From positions 1 to 7,403 of the forward strand of contig JAPLUH010000218.1 of NCBI GenBank assembly GCA_026397675.1: 7,403 nt of DNA, read 5' to 3'. The notes under the pieces were generated by a model. That model worked only from the letters and a program-made list of their open reading frames with translations. It was not told where the DNA came from and searched no databases. The translations under genes and the position numbers were made by a program. This DNA comes from Verrucomicrobiota bacterium (GTDB taxonomy: Bacteria; Verrucomicrobiota; Verrucomicrobiia; Limisphaerales; UBA9464). This document shows positions 1 to 6,560 of the stretch, in pieces; the first letter of the stretch is position 1, and each line of letters begins with the position of its first letter.

Positions 1-453
1 GAAGGCTACGACCTCTTCATGGATGGCGTGGATGTCTGCGTCTGTGATGGGTTCGTGGGCAATATTGTGCTGAAGTCGGCCGAAAGTCTCGGCAAGGCGG
101 TGGGAGCCATGCTGCGCGAGGAGTTGACGGCCAATCCATGGCGAATGCTGGGAGCCGCCATCGCTCGTGGGGGATTGCAGGGCATCCGTACACGGATGAA
201 CCCCGAGGCCTACGGCGGGGCGCCGCTCTTGGGAGTCCATGGGTGTGTGATCAAGATTCACGGCAGTGCCAAACGCTCGAATGTCCATCACGCAATGAGT
301 CAGGCGGTTCGGTTTGTAAGGCTGGGTCTCAATGAGACATTGGTTTCAGCCATTGCCCAAGCGGCCTCGGCTGTTGCATTGACCTCGCCCGACTTGCCTG
401 TGTCCAATTCCACAGTGTCGGTGACTCCTGCAACTCCCACCCAGACCCCCTGA
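1..453 (+). CDS. plsX: Phosphate acyltransferase PlsX, C-terminal part (5' end outside window)
   Basis: The reading frame is open from the first base and ends at TGA 451-453, giving 150 residues of a protein that is usually about 330-350 residues long. PlsX is a peripheral membrane enzyme that converts acyl-ACP and phosphate to acyl-phosphate, the acyl donor for PlsY in phosphatidic acid synthesis. Recognition rests on the conserved C-terminal blocks: VDVCVCDGFVGNIVLKSAES near residues 9-28 and GGAPLLGVHGCVIKIHGSAK near residues 70-89, both typical of the PlsX fold. fabH follows 15 nt after the stop, the order found in many bacterial fatty acid clusters. The last roughly 29 residues form a Ser/Thr/Pro/Val-rich tail beyond the usual end of the family. 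The identification is firm; the missing N-terminus cannot be assessed. Confidence 0.95.
   Translation, partial: EGYDLFMDGVDVCVCDGFVGNIVLKSAESLGKAVGAMLREELTANPWRMLGAAIARGGLQGIRTRMNPEAYGGAPLLGVHGCVIKIHGSAKRSNVHHAMSQAVRFVRLGLNETLVSAIAQAASAVALTSPDLPVSNSTVSVTPATPTQTP
364..450 (+). other. Ser/Thr/Pro-rich C-terminal extension of PlsX
   Basis: The final roughly 29 codons of plsX encode a low-complexity tail (from about ASAVALTSPD to the closing TPATPTQTP) after the last helix of the conserved domain. It has no recognisable motif and is probably disordered. The frame stays open and there is no sign of a frameshift into it. Its function is unknown. Confidence 0.6.
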
Positions 454-468
454 TATTTAGAGATTCTC

Positions 469-1479
469 TTGAACCATCCCCGAACCCATCACGCACCGCT
501 TCGTTCTGCCTCCATCGTGGGTCTCGGTTCCTATGTGCCGGAACGGGTGATGAGCAATGCTGAGCTGGAGCGGATGGTGGAGACTTCGGATGAATGGATC
601 ACCAGTCGCACCGGTATCCGCGAGCGTCGTATCGCTGGAGCCAACGAAACAACTTCGGACATGGCCCTGGAGGCCGCCCGTCGGGCGATGACTGCCGCCG
701 GGGTCACAGCCGCCGATATCGATCTGATTATCGTCGCCACCATCACCCCGGACATGCCGTTCCCAAGCACCGCCTGCTTGGTACAGCAGAAATTGGGCGC
801 TCACCGGGCCGTGGCGTTTGATATTGAGGCCGCCTGCAGTGGGTTTGTTTATGCCTTGGATATTGGTGCCCGATTCGTCGAGGCCAGTGCGCATGAGACA
901 GTGCTCATCATCGGTGCCGAAAAGATGAGTTCCGTGGTGGATTGGACCGACCGCAACACGTGCGTTCTCTTCGGTGACGGTGCTGGTGCTGCCATCTTGA
1001 AGCATCGGCCGGGTGCCCGTGGTCTTCTGACGACGTGCCTCGGATCGGATGGCTCGAAAGCCAGCTTGCTGGAGCTTCCCGGCGGCGGCAGTGCCTGTCC
1101 GGCGACGGCGGAGTCGGTGGCCGATCGACGGCACTTCCTGCGTATGGATGGCAAGGAGACCTTCAAGAACGCGGTCCAAGCCATGGTCTCCGCTTCGAAT
1201 GAGGTGCTGGAGCGGTGCGGCCTATCCATTGAGCAGATTCGCTGCGTGATCCCGCATCAGGCCAATCAGCGCATCCTCAGTGCTGTCGGTGAACGGTTGG
1301 GCGCCACCGCCGAGCAGGTCTTCGTTAATGTGGATCGCTACGGCAACACCAGCGCAGCCAGTGTGGGTATCGCTATGGACGAAGCGGTTCGCGAGGGACG
1401 AATCCAACCGGGAGACCTCGTTCTACTCGTTGTTTTTGGTGCGGGTCTTACCTGGGGTGCGGCCATTGTGGAGTTTTAA
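469..1479 (+). CDS. fabH: 3-oxoacyl-ACP synthase III (KAS III, FabH)
   Basis: FabH condenses an acyl-CoA primer, usually acetyl-CoA, with malonyl-ACP to start type II fatty acid synthesis in the cytoplasm. The 336-residue protein is close to the usual length (about 315-335). The N-terminal strand and loop (IVGLGSYVPERVMSN, residues 16-30) and TSDEWITSRTGIRERR (residues 39-54) are hallmark KAS III segments. The thiolase-fold triad is complete: Cys123 in EAACSGF, His263 in IPHQANQ and Asn293 in YGNTSAAS. FGAGLTWGA lies near the C-terminus. The start is taken as TTG 469: the first in-frame ATG (550) falls after the first beta strand, and a weak AGAGA lies 5 nt upstream of the TTG. ATT 463 is a less likely alternative. 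The gene sits 15 nt after plsX and is probably co-transcribed and partly translationally coupled with it. The TAA is at 1477-1479. Confidence 0.96.
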   Translation: MNHPRTHHAPLRSASIVGLGSYVPERVMSNAELERMVETSDEWITSRTGIRERRIAGANETTSDMALEAARRAMTAAGVTAADIDLIIVATITPDMPFPSTACLVQQKLGAHRAVAFDIEAACSGFVYALDIGARFVEASAHETVLIIGAEKMSSVVDWTDRNTCVLFGDGAGAAILKHRPGARGLLTTCLGSDGSKASLLELPGGGSACPATAESVADRRHFLRMDGKETFKNAVQAMVSASNEVLERCGLSIEQIRCVIPHQANQRILSAVGERLGATAEQVFVNVDRYGNTSAASVGIAMDEAVREGRIQPGDLVLLVVFGAGLTWGAAIVEF

Positions 1480-1527
1480 TTGGGATTAGTCGGAACTTCA
1501 CCCATTGGCCCAGTTTTCGTTGGGGCT
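1480..1527. other. Convergent intergenic spacer, fabH / radical SAM gene; weak hairpin only
   Basis: This 48-bp gap separates two converging genes, so a bidirectional terminator would be expected. The only pairing found is GCCCA (1508-1512) with TGGGGC (1521-1526), which leaves one G bulged and an 8-nt loop. There is no T-run after it on either strand. It is at best a poor intrinsic terminator; termination may depend on Rho or lie inside the opposite gene. Confidence 0.25.
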
Positions 1528-2499
1528 CTATATGCGCTGCTCTTGGTTTGCCTGCTCCAGTCGGGCTCGAAGTGAGGAGCAACGGATCGCATCCGGTTCA
1601 AGTTTCTCCAGATCCCAAGTATCAGCAAAGACTCGCCCGCGACCCAACTGGATCCCATAAGCCAGTGCCGATTCCAAGGTCTCGGGACGCGGTGGGGCGA
1701 ATTCCCCTCGGGCCGACAACGACTCCAACGCGCCATTGCCCGATCGGGTTGGAATGAGCGAAATCGTGTTCGCACCGCAGTCGAAGGCGAAATCGATGGA
1801 TCGGCAGGCCCATTCCAGAGCCTCGGATTCGTTGAGAAAGGGCGGCTTGACCAAGACGAAGACTCTCAGATCCATGTCGTGAATCCGGATCCAGTGCGCG
1901 GAACGCTGGAAGGACTCCCGATCGATGCCCTTGTTGAGACGTTCAAGAACCTCTGGGTGTGCTGTTTCCAGACCCAGGGCCAATTCCAGTCGTGTTCCGG
2001 AGCCGAGCAGGCGTTGGAAAGGGAGGATTCGGTCTTCCCGGATGAGCTTCGGGTGGCATTCGACCACCAGGCGTTCAAAGGACTGCGCCTTGAGGGCCAA
2101 TTTCGGCCAATCGGCCGCGGGAATGGCCTGGGAATCGAAGAACGATCCGGCATTGTACAGTTTTAACCATTGGGCTCGACGTGGGTGCTCAACCTGGTCC
2201 GCGGCCAAAGCCATCTCCAACTGCTCTGGAATGGCGCCGACTGGCACCGTTTCCTCCAGCGTGTGTCGCCACAAGTCGCACATCAGGCATCGCCAGGGAC
2301 ATTCCTTGTTAGTCAGGAACACCGTCAGGATGGAAGCCTGTCCCCCAGCCGGATCGGGTTCCGATTCTCGTAGCCAATGCGAAGGACGTCGGGGATGGAG
2401 TTTGTCGGTCCGGGCAATGCCCGCTCGACGGGCTAGAATCCAAGCGTCCCGTGCGCCACGACTGTCGGGATAGGGATCAAGATTGGAGGTGCGGTTCAA
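1528..2499 (-). CDS. Radical SAM protein, Elp3-like/RaSEA-like (TIGR01210-type) family
   Basis: A predicted cytoplasmic iron-sulfur enzyme of 323 residues. Cys67, Cys71 and Cys74 (ECPWRCLMCDLW) form the CxxxCxxC motif that binds the SAM-cleaving [4Fe-4S] cluster. Downstream lie LKLYNAGSFFD (112-122), VVECHPKLI (145-153), LGLETAHPEVLERLNKG (175-191), FVLVKPPFLNE (214-224) and SLIPTRSGNG (247-256). From memory this pattern matches the Elp3-like group that includes archaeal RaSEA, the archaeosine-forming partner of ArcS. Bacterial members, which I recall in Planctomycetes and Verrucomicrobia, have no role known to me, so substrate and reaction are left open. The start is uncertain. TTG at 2499-2497 immediately follows an in-frame TAG, has no Shine-Dalgarno sequence, and no ATG occurs before the cluster motif (first Met is residue 73). 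A start further inside is possible, but must precede about residue 58. The gene stands alone, convergent to fabH and divergent from the pilus/secretion operon. Confidence 0.85.
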   Translation of the reverse strand: MNRTSNLDPYPDSRGARDAWILARRAGIARTDKLHPRRPSHWLRESEPDPAGGQASILTVFLTNKECPWRCLMCDLWRHTLEETVPVGAIPEQLEMALAADQVEHPRRAQWLKLYNAGSFFDSQAIPAADWPKLALKAQSFERLVVECHPKLIREDRILPFQRLLGSGTRLELALGLETAHPEVLERLNKGIDRESFQRSAHWIRIHDMDLRVFVLVKPPFLNESEALEWACRSIDFAFDCGANTISLIPTRSGNGALESLSARGEFAPPRPETLESALAYGIQLGRGRVFADTWDLEKLEPDAIRCSSLRARLEQANQEQRI

Positions 2500-2515
2500 C
2501 TACGGCGCATCAGAA

Positions 2516-2546
2516 CCTGAGGAAGAATTCAGGAAAAGCGTTTCCT
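2516..2546. repeat. Two overlapping short inverted repeats
   Basis: AGGAAA (2531-2536) pairs exactly with TTTCCT (2541-2546) around AGCG, giving a 6-bp perfect stem. CCTGA (2516-2520) pairs exactly with TCAGG (2529-2533) around 8 nt. The two share AGG at 2531-2533, so as RNA they would be mutually exclusive. On the minus strand they lie 17-47 nt upstream of the radical SAM start and on the plus strand about 135 nt upstream of the ATPase start. They could be a regulator site or chance. Confidence 0.35.
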
Positions 2547-2664
2547 CGGAGGCGTTCTTCGGTTTCGGTATCGGCCGGTACGGTCAGTGGCGGTCTATCC
2601 AGAGGTGCGTTTGCAGCGTTGGATTAGAACTTCTCCCGCAACTTTTCTTGCCGGTCGCTGTTGC

Positions 2665-2671
2665 AGGAAAG
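2665..2671 (+). promoter_or_regulatory. Ribosome binding site that supports ATG 2681
   Basis: AGGAAAG ends 9 nt before ATG 2681. The frame stays open back to TTG 2483, but the extra 66 codons overlap the opposite gene's start and encode nothing like a PilB/GspE N-terminus. This site and the family-like sequence beginning SYTPLKSILNQAGLL favour ATG 2681. Confidence 0.6.
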
Positions 2672-2680
2672 TCGTTTCGC

Positions 2681-4426
2681 ATGTCGTACACGCCACTGAA
2701 ATCCATTTTGAACCAGGCAGGGCTTCTGACGCCTGCTCAGTGTGATCGGTGGTCGGAGGCTTGGCGGCGATCGGTCGAGAGTGGCGGAACCGAGCCCCGA
2801 CTGGCGTTCTTTGCGCGGGAGGCCGGTTTGGCCGAGGAGGCCTTTCTTCAGAAGTTGGCTTCAGCCTTGTCCCTCGAATTTGTCGACCTGGCCAAGCTCA
2901 GCATCGCTCCGGAAGTTCGCAAGCGCATCAGCACCAAGGTGGCTTTCCAGTTCTCGATCATTCCCTTTTTAGATGAGGCAGGGGTGCTGGTAGTGGCTGC
3001 GGCCGATCCCTTCGACGCGGCCATGTTGGCGAGTGTTCAGTTCGATGTGGGTGGGGCTGTTCGTTATGCGCTGGCCACCCGCAGTGAAATCGAGAAGGCG
3101 CTCAAGAAGTACTACGGCGTCGGTGCCGAGACGCTCGACGAAATGGCCGAAGACGACGACGCCATTGAACTAGAGATCGACGGCGGGCGTGAAATCACCG
3201 GCGATGATCAGGACGCCAGCGTCATCAAGTTCGTCAACCAAGTCATTTGGGAAGCCTTCAAGGACCGGGCGACTGACATTCATTTCGAGCCGTCGGAAGA
3301 TGAGTTGCGCATCCGTTACCGCATCGACGGTATTCTTCATCAGACGCCTCTGCCTCCCCAAATCAAGCGCTACCAGGCAGCGCTGATTTCACGCATCAAG
3401 GTGATGGCCGGGATGAACATCGCCGAGAAGCGTCTCCCGCAGGACGGTCGCATCAATGTCCGCATCAAGGGCGAGGAAATCGACATCCGCGTGTCCACGG
3501 TGCCGACGGTGTGGGGCGAATCGGTTTCCCTGCGTCTGCTGTTGCGCGGCAAGATCTTCTTCAGCCTCGAGAAGCTGGGGTTCGCCCCGGAGGAAGACGC
3601 GTTGATCCGCGAGCTCATCGTCAAGCCACACGGCATCATCCTGGTGACCGGGCCCACCGGGTCCGGCAAATCGACGTCCCTCTACGCATTCCTCTCGACC
3701 ATCAACTCGGTCACCAAGCGCATCATCACCATCGAGGAACCGGTGGAGTATGAACTCAAGGGCATCAACCAGATCCCGGTCCGCTCGGACATCGGTCTGA
3801 CCTTTGCGGTGGGGTTGCGCCACATTCTCCGCCAAGACCCCAACGTGGTCATGGTCGGCGAAATTCGCGATACCGAGACCGCCGAGATCGCCATTCGTGC
3901 CTCGCTAACGGGTCACTTGGTGTTCAGCACCCTGCACACCAACGATGCGGCCAGCGCCTTCACCCGGTTGATCGACATGGGGATAGAGCCCTTTTTGGTG
4001 GCTTCCTCGGTGGAGGCCATCATGGCCCAGCGCCTCGTCCGAACGATTTGCCAGAGTTGTTCCCAGCCGCAGAAGGTCGACCGGGACTACCTCCTCAAGG
4101 TGGGTTTTCCGGAAGACGAAATTGATTCCACCGTCTTCCGTAAGGGAGTGGGTTGTGAGGCATGTCGTCAGTTGGGGTATCAGGGACGCACCGGAATCCA
4201 TGAACTGCTGGTGGTCACCGAGGCGATCCGGCCTCTGGTCATGAACCGAGTCTCGGCTGCGACTTTGGCAGACATCGCCCGCAAGCAAGGGATGCGAACC
4301 CTCCGTCATGATGGATGGACTAAGGTGAAGGCGGGTGTCACGACGATCGAAGAGGTGCTGCGCGTCACGCAGAATGAGGAACATGTGAAGACCCTCGCCG
4401 GGAATCACGGAGGCATTCCGGAATGA
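2681..4426 (+). CDS. Type IV pilus / type II secretion assembly ATPase (PilB/GspE family)
   Basis: This hexameric cytoplasmic ATPase powers pilin or pseudopilin polymerisation. From ATG 2681 it has 581 residues, the size of PilB/GspE. Residues 1 to about 145 form the N-terminal GspE/MshEN-type region. An acidic linker follows (about 152-172, EMAEDDDAIELEID), then the start of the motor domain with RATDIHFEP (196-204). The Walker A motif GPTGSGKST is at 324-332 (Lys330), the Asp box IITIEEPVEYE at 348-358, and Walker B VVMVGEIRD at 389-397 (Glu394). The His box includes His412 and His419 (TGHLVFSTLHTND). Two CxxC pairs, C457/C460 and C492/C495, match the zinc-binding tetracysteine of PilB/GspE and argue against PilT, which lacks it. 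All catalytic motifs are intact. The stop overlaps the next start (ATGA, 4423-4426). PilB and GspE cannot be separated without the pilins, so no symbol is given. Confidence 0.95.
   Translation: MSYTPLKSILNQAGLLTPAQCDRWSEAWRRSVESGGTEPRLAFFAREAGLAEEAFLQKLASALSLEFVDLAKLSIAPEVRKRISTKVAFQFSIIPFLDEAGVLVVAAADPFDAAMLASVQFDVGGAVRYALATRSEIEKALKKYYGVGAETLDEMAEDDDAIELEIDGGREITGDDQDASVIKFVNQVIWEAFKDRATDIHFEPSEDELRIRYRIDGILHQTPLPPQIKRYQAALISRIKVMAGMNIAEKRLPQDGRINVRIKGEEIDIRVSTVPTVWGESVSLRLLLRGKIFFSLEKLGFAPEEDALIRELIVKPHGIILVTGPTGSGKSTSLYAFLSTINSVTKRIITIEEPVEYELKGINQIPVRSDIGLTFAVGLRHILRQDPNVVMVGEIRDTETAEIAIRASLTGHLVFSTLHTNDAASAFTRLIDMGIEPFLVASSVEAIMAQRLVRTICQSCSQPQKVDRDYLLKVGFPEDEIDSTVFRKGVGCEACRQLGYQGRTGIHELLVVTEAIRPLVMNRVSAATLADIARKQGMRTLRHDGWTKVKAGVTTIEEVLRVTQNEEHVKTLAGNHGGIPE
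4409..4413 (+). promoter_or_regulatory. Strong ribosome binding site for the PilM-PilN fusion gene
   Basis: GGAGG lies inside the 3' end of the ATPase gene, 9 nt before ATG 4423. Together with the ATGA overlap it indicates translational coupling and fixes the downstream start. Confidence 0.7.
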
Positions 4427-5802
4427 GCAACGCCGCTCCCATTCCCCATGCCTGCAATGTGCTGTCGCTCCGAAATGGCGAGCGACACCTTTACCACTTT
4501 GCCGTCAACAAGAGCAGCGCGGTGCCGGCCGGCCAATGGGAGGTCGCCGCAGACAAGCCCTTGCCGGCCAATGTGGTCTCGCGGGACTGTCGTCTGCTGA
4601 TCCGCTCCCGTCTGGACATCGCATGGATGCCGCCGGAATCGGTGTTTCTCCGGGCCGTCCAACTCCCGGCCTGTGCGCCCGCCGAATTGGCCGGGATGAT
4701 CGAATTTCAGCTCGAGAAACTTTCTCCAATGCCGCCGGCCCAGGTGGTGTGGACCGTCGAAAGCGTGGCGCATCCGGATGCCACGCAGCAAACGGCGTTG
4801 GTGACGATCGCCGCCCGATCCGCCGTGGAGGCGTTCGTCGAGAAATTGGAGCAGGGCGGGTACATGGTCGATCGGATTGAATTGCCGATGGTCCGCCGAT
4901 TGCTGGCAAAGCCGGTCCAGGGAGAGTTGCTGCGAATCGTGCTCGATGGGTCCGGAGCTCAACAGGTGGCACTTTTGGGATGGTGGACCGACAGCGTGCT
5001 TCGGGATGTCTCGATGATTCGCCTGCCCGTTCAGGGTGCGGCGCAGCTGCTGTTGGCTCAGTTGAACGGGACCGCATGGGCGGCCGAGCTGGATGGGTGG
5101 CTCGCAGCGTTGCCGCCCGTGACCGTCGTTGCCGACGAAGCTGAGGCGGCCCCTCTCCTCGAAGCGCTTCAGGGGTGGTGCGCTCGGCCCGTCTCGGTCG
5201 AGCCACCGGGAGCAGAGCCAGACTTGGCCCGTCTTACGGCCAGCCATGCTTTGCTGCCCTCCCCGGCATCGCTGATTCCGGAAGAAGTTCGAACTCGTCA
5301 GCGGCGTCAGTATGTCGATTCGCTGTGGGTCAAGGGGCTCACCGCACTGGCTACGACCTATTTGGCCGGCGTGTTCGTCTATCTGGCCGTGCTCACTTAC
5401 CAGAAGTCCGCGGTCGAGACACTCCAGGGCGAGACCCGCTCAATGGCGTTGCAGTACACCAACACCCTCCAGCTCAAGGCCCGGGTCCGGGTGCTTCAGG
5501 AGCAGGTCGCCTTGCGCTTTGCTGCCCTCGATTGCTGGAATGCCGTGGTGGAAAAATTGCCCGAGGCGCTGACCCTTGTTCAGTTGGATTTCAAGAATGG
5601 TCGGACACTGGTTATCAATGGCAACGCGTCGGAGGGAGATCGGGCTGAAGTAACCCGGTATAACGATTTGCTGCGCGCCGTGAGCGCTGAGGGCAAGCCC
5701 CTGTTCTCCGAGGTCAAGCCCGCGACCATGACACCGCGCGGCCCCCTTTTGTCCTGGTCTTTTGAGGCGGAATTGCGCCGGGAGGAGGGTGTATCGCCAT
5801 GA
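4423..5802 (+). CDS. Fused PilM-PilN-like (GspL-like) inner-membrane platform protein
   Basis: A 459-residue protein with the layout of GspL: a cytoplasmic actin-like part, one membrane helix and a periplasmic ferredoxin-like part. Residues 54-155 carry the PilM/GspL pattern, with FLRAVQLPACAPAELAGMIE (75-94) followed by FQLEKLSPMPPAQVVW, then ALVTIAARSAVEAFVEKLEQ (125-144) and VDRIELP (149-155). LLRIVLDGSG (169-178) may be a degenerate second sub-domain strand; no clear nucleotide-binding motif is visible. SLIPEEVRTRQRR (283-295) resembles the N-terminal motif by which PilN contacts PilM. The membrane helix is about 304-325, a short coiled coil about 327-362, and a PilN-like domain about 365-452, including LPEALTLVQLDFKNGRTLVI. 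It probably links the ATPase encoded just upstream to the PilO-like protein encoded next. The start has a strong ribosome site and a 4-nt overlap; the 3' end overlaps the next gene in the same way. Similarity is of fold and pattern, so the exact family name is an inference. Confidence 0.8.
   Translation: MSNAAPIPHACNVLSLRNGERHLYHFAVNKSSAVPAGQWEVAADKPLPANVVSRDCRLLIRSRLDIAWMPPESVFLRAVQLPACAPAELAGMIEFQLEKLSPMPPAQVVWTVESVAHPDATQQTALVTIAARSAVEAFVEKLEQGGYMVDRIELPMVRRLLAKPVQGELLRIVLDGSGAQQVALLGWWTDSVLRDVSMIRLPVQGAAQLLLAQLNGTAWAAELDGWLAALPPVTVVADEAEAAPLLEALQGWCARPVSVEPPGAEPDLARLTASHALLPSPASLIPEEVRTRQRRQYVDSLWVKGLTALATTYLAGVFVYLAVLTYQKSAVETLQGETRSMALQYTNTLQLKARVRVLQEQVALRFAALDCWNAVVEKLPEALTLVQLDFKNGRTLVINGNASEGDRAEVTRYNDLLRAVSAEGKPLFSEVKPATMTPRGPLLSWSFEAELRREEGVSP
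5269..5307 (+). other. Embedded PilN-type N-terminal motif
   Basis: These codons encode SLIPEEVRTRQRR, residues 283-295 of the fusion protein, just before its membrane helix. Free PilN proteins commonly begin with an 'NLLP/NLIP' motif and a basic stretch before their membrane helix, and that motif docks into PilM. Here it lies inside one chain, marking the likely junction between the PilM-like and PilN-like halves. Confidence 0.55.
5781..5789 (+). promoter_or_regulatory. Strong ribosome binding site for the PilO-like gene
   Basis: GGAGGAGGG ends 9 nt before ATG 5799 and lies within the last codons of the fusion gene. With the ATGA overlap (5799-5802) it supports coupled translation. Confidence 0.7.
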
Positions 5803-6554
5803 CTCGCTGGTTTGACCGATTAAATCTGGCTCCAACGGAGCGACGCATGGCCATCGTGGGCCTGTGCGTAATGGGCCTCTTGTTTAATTACTGGTTCATT
5901 TGGCCCTACTTTGCCGAATGGGACGTGATGGTTCGCGAACGCACCAAACAGGAAGGCCAGAAGCAGATTTTCTTTAAGGAGGTTTCAAAGAAGTCCTCTT
6001 ACGAGAAGCTTCTCAAAGAGTTGGAAGGTGCGGGCGGCCAGGTACTCCCCGAGGAACAGGCCAATCGTGTGCAGCAGGGGATCACGGCTGCGGCTGCGAC
6101 TAATTTAGTTAATTTGGGGCGTGTGTCGCCTCAAGTGGCTTCGTTGCGGATGAGCTCCTCTAAAGACACCAACTTTTTCGACGAACAAATCGTCATTGTG
6201 GACCTGACGGCGAAGGAGGACGGGTTTGTCAATTTCCTCTACGCGCTGGGTTCGAGTGATTCGATGATCCGTGTCCGGGACATGAGTCGGCTGCGCCTCG
6301 ACAACAGCGGCCAAAATCTGAGTGCTTCGGTGACGTTCGTCGCCAGTTTCCAGAAAAAACCCAAAGCGTTGGGTGCTGGAGGCCTCAGCTCTGGAGGCTT
6401 GAGTCCCAAGACAGCTTCTCCCGGCCTTGGATCCAAGGCCTCGGGCGGCACTGCATCGGCCCCGGGGTCGACCGCATCCAGCAAGCCCAAGACTTCCACC
6501 AACGCAGCAGCCACGTCGCGCGTCACCGGAACCAACGCGCCAACTAAGAAGTAA
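5799..6554 (+). CDS. PilO/GspM-like inner-membrane protein with long disordered tail
   Basis: A 251-residue protein placed, like PilO or GspM, directly after the PilN/GspL-type gene and before the secretin. A short cytoplasmic N-terminus (RLNLAPTERR, residues 7-16) leads into one membrane helix at about 18-37. A charged, probably coiled-coil stretch follows at about 40-76 (VRERTKQEGQKQIFFKEVSK and on). Residues about 85-185 look like the periplasmic ferredoxin-like domain, with alternating strands such as EQIVIVDLTAKEDGFVNFLY (129-148) and LSASVTFVASF (174-184). PilO pairs with PilN to connect the inner-membrane platform to the secretin. From about residue 187 the protein becomes a Gly/Ser/Ala/Thr/Lys-rich tail not normal for PilO. 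Sequence identity to named families is low by eye, so the call rests on topology, size and gene order. Confidence 0.75.
   Translation: MTRWFDRLNLAPTERRMAIVGLCVMGLLFNYWFIWPYFAEWDVMVRERTKQEGQKQIFFKEVSKKSSYEKLLKELEGAGGQVLPEEQANRVQQGITAAAATNLVNLGRVSPQVASLRMSSSKDTNFFDEQIVIVDLTAKEDGFVNFLYALGSSDSMIRVRDMSRLRLDNSGQNLSASVTFVASFQKKPKALGAGGLSSGGLSPKTASPGLGSKASGGTASAPGSTASSKPKTSTNAAATSRVTGTNAPTKK
6357..6551 (+). other. Low-complexity Gly/Ser/Ala/Thr/Lys tail of the PilO-like protein
   Basis: The last 65 codons encode residues 187-251, poor in hydrophobic residues and rich in Gly, Ser, Ala, Thr, Pro and Lys, with near-repeats such as GGLSSGGLSP. It is periplasmic if the membrane topology is right. It may be a disordered spacer or a peptidoglycan- or secretin-contacting tail; no known motif is visible. 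Confidence 0.7.
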
Positions 6555-6560
6555 CCGATT

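Larger units (their letters stand above)
2500..2680. promoter_or_regulatory. Divergent intergenic region with presumed promoters for both sides
   Basis: These 181 bp lie between the start of the minus-strand radical SAM gene and ATG 2681 of the plus-strand ATPase gene, so promoters for both are expected here. On reading both strands I found no convincing sigma-70 pair. TTGCAG at 2611-2616 has no good -10 element at normal spacing, and no TGGC-N-TTGC sigma-54 element has correct spacing. The segment holds two short inverted repeats (2516-2546) and a Shine-Dalgarno-like AGGAAAG at 2665-2671. The call rests on gene arrangement rather than on a recognised promoter. Confidence 0.4.

Noticed and set aside
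457..1179. 240-codon minus-strand open frame opposite fabH
   Set aside because: fabH on the plus strand is unmistakable, with all catalytic residues; the antisense translation is His/Arg/Gly-rich and domainless.
1925..2473. 182-codon plus-strand open frame opposite the radical SAM gene
   Set aside because: Arg/Ser-rich translation without motifs; the minus-strand frame carries the conserved CxxxCxxC enzyme.
2588..2630. Candidate sigma-54 or sigma-70 promoter elements (TGGCGG, TTGCAG, TAGAAC)
   Set aside because: The spacing between candidate half-sites does not fit either promoter class.
2483..2680. 66-codon N-terminal extension of the ATPase from TTG 2483, preceded and overlapped by a GGAGG-like stretch
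   Set aside because: It overlaps the divergent gene's start, shows no PilB/GspE-like sequence, and ATG 2681 has a proper ribosome site and a family-like N-terminus.
4405..5247. 280-codon open frame on the minus strand opposite the ATPase end and fusion gene
   Set aside because: Rich in Arg, His, Gly and Gln, with no domain; it is antisense to a well-supported gene and arises from GC-biased codon use. The overlapping 4505-5206 frame is rejected likewise.
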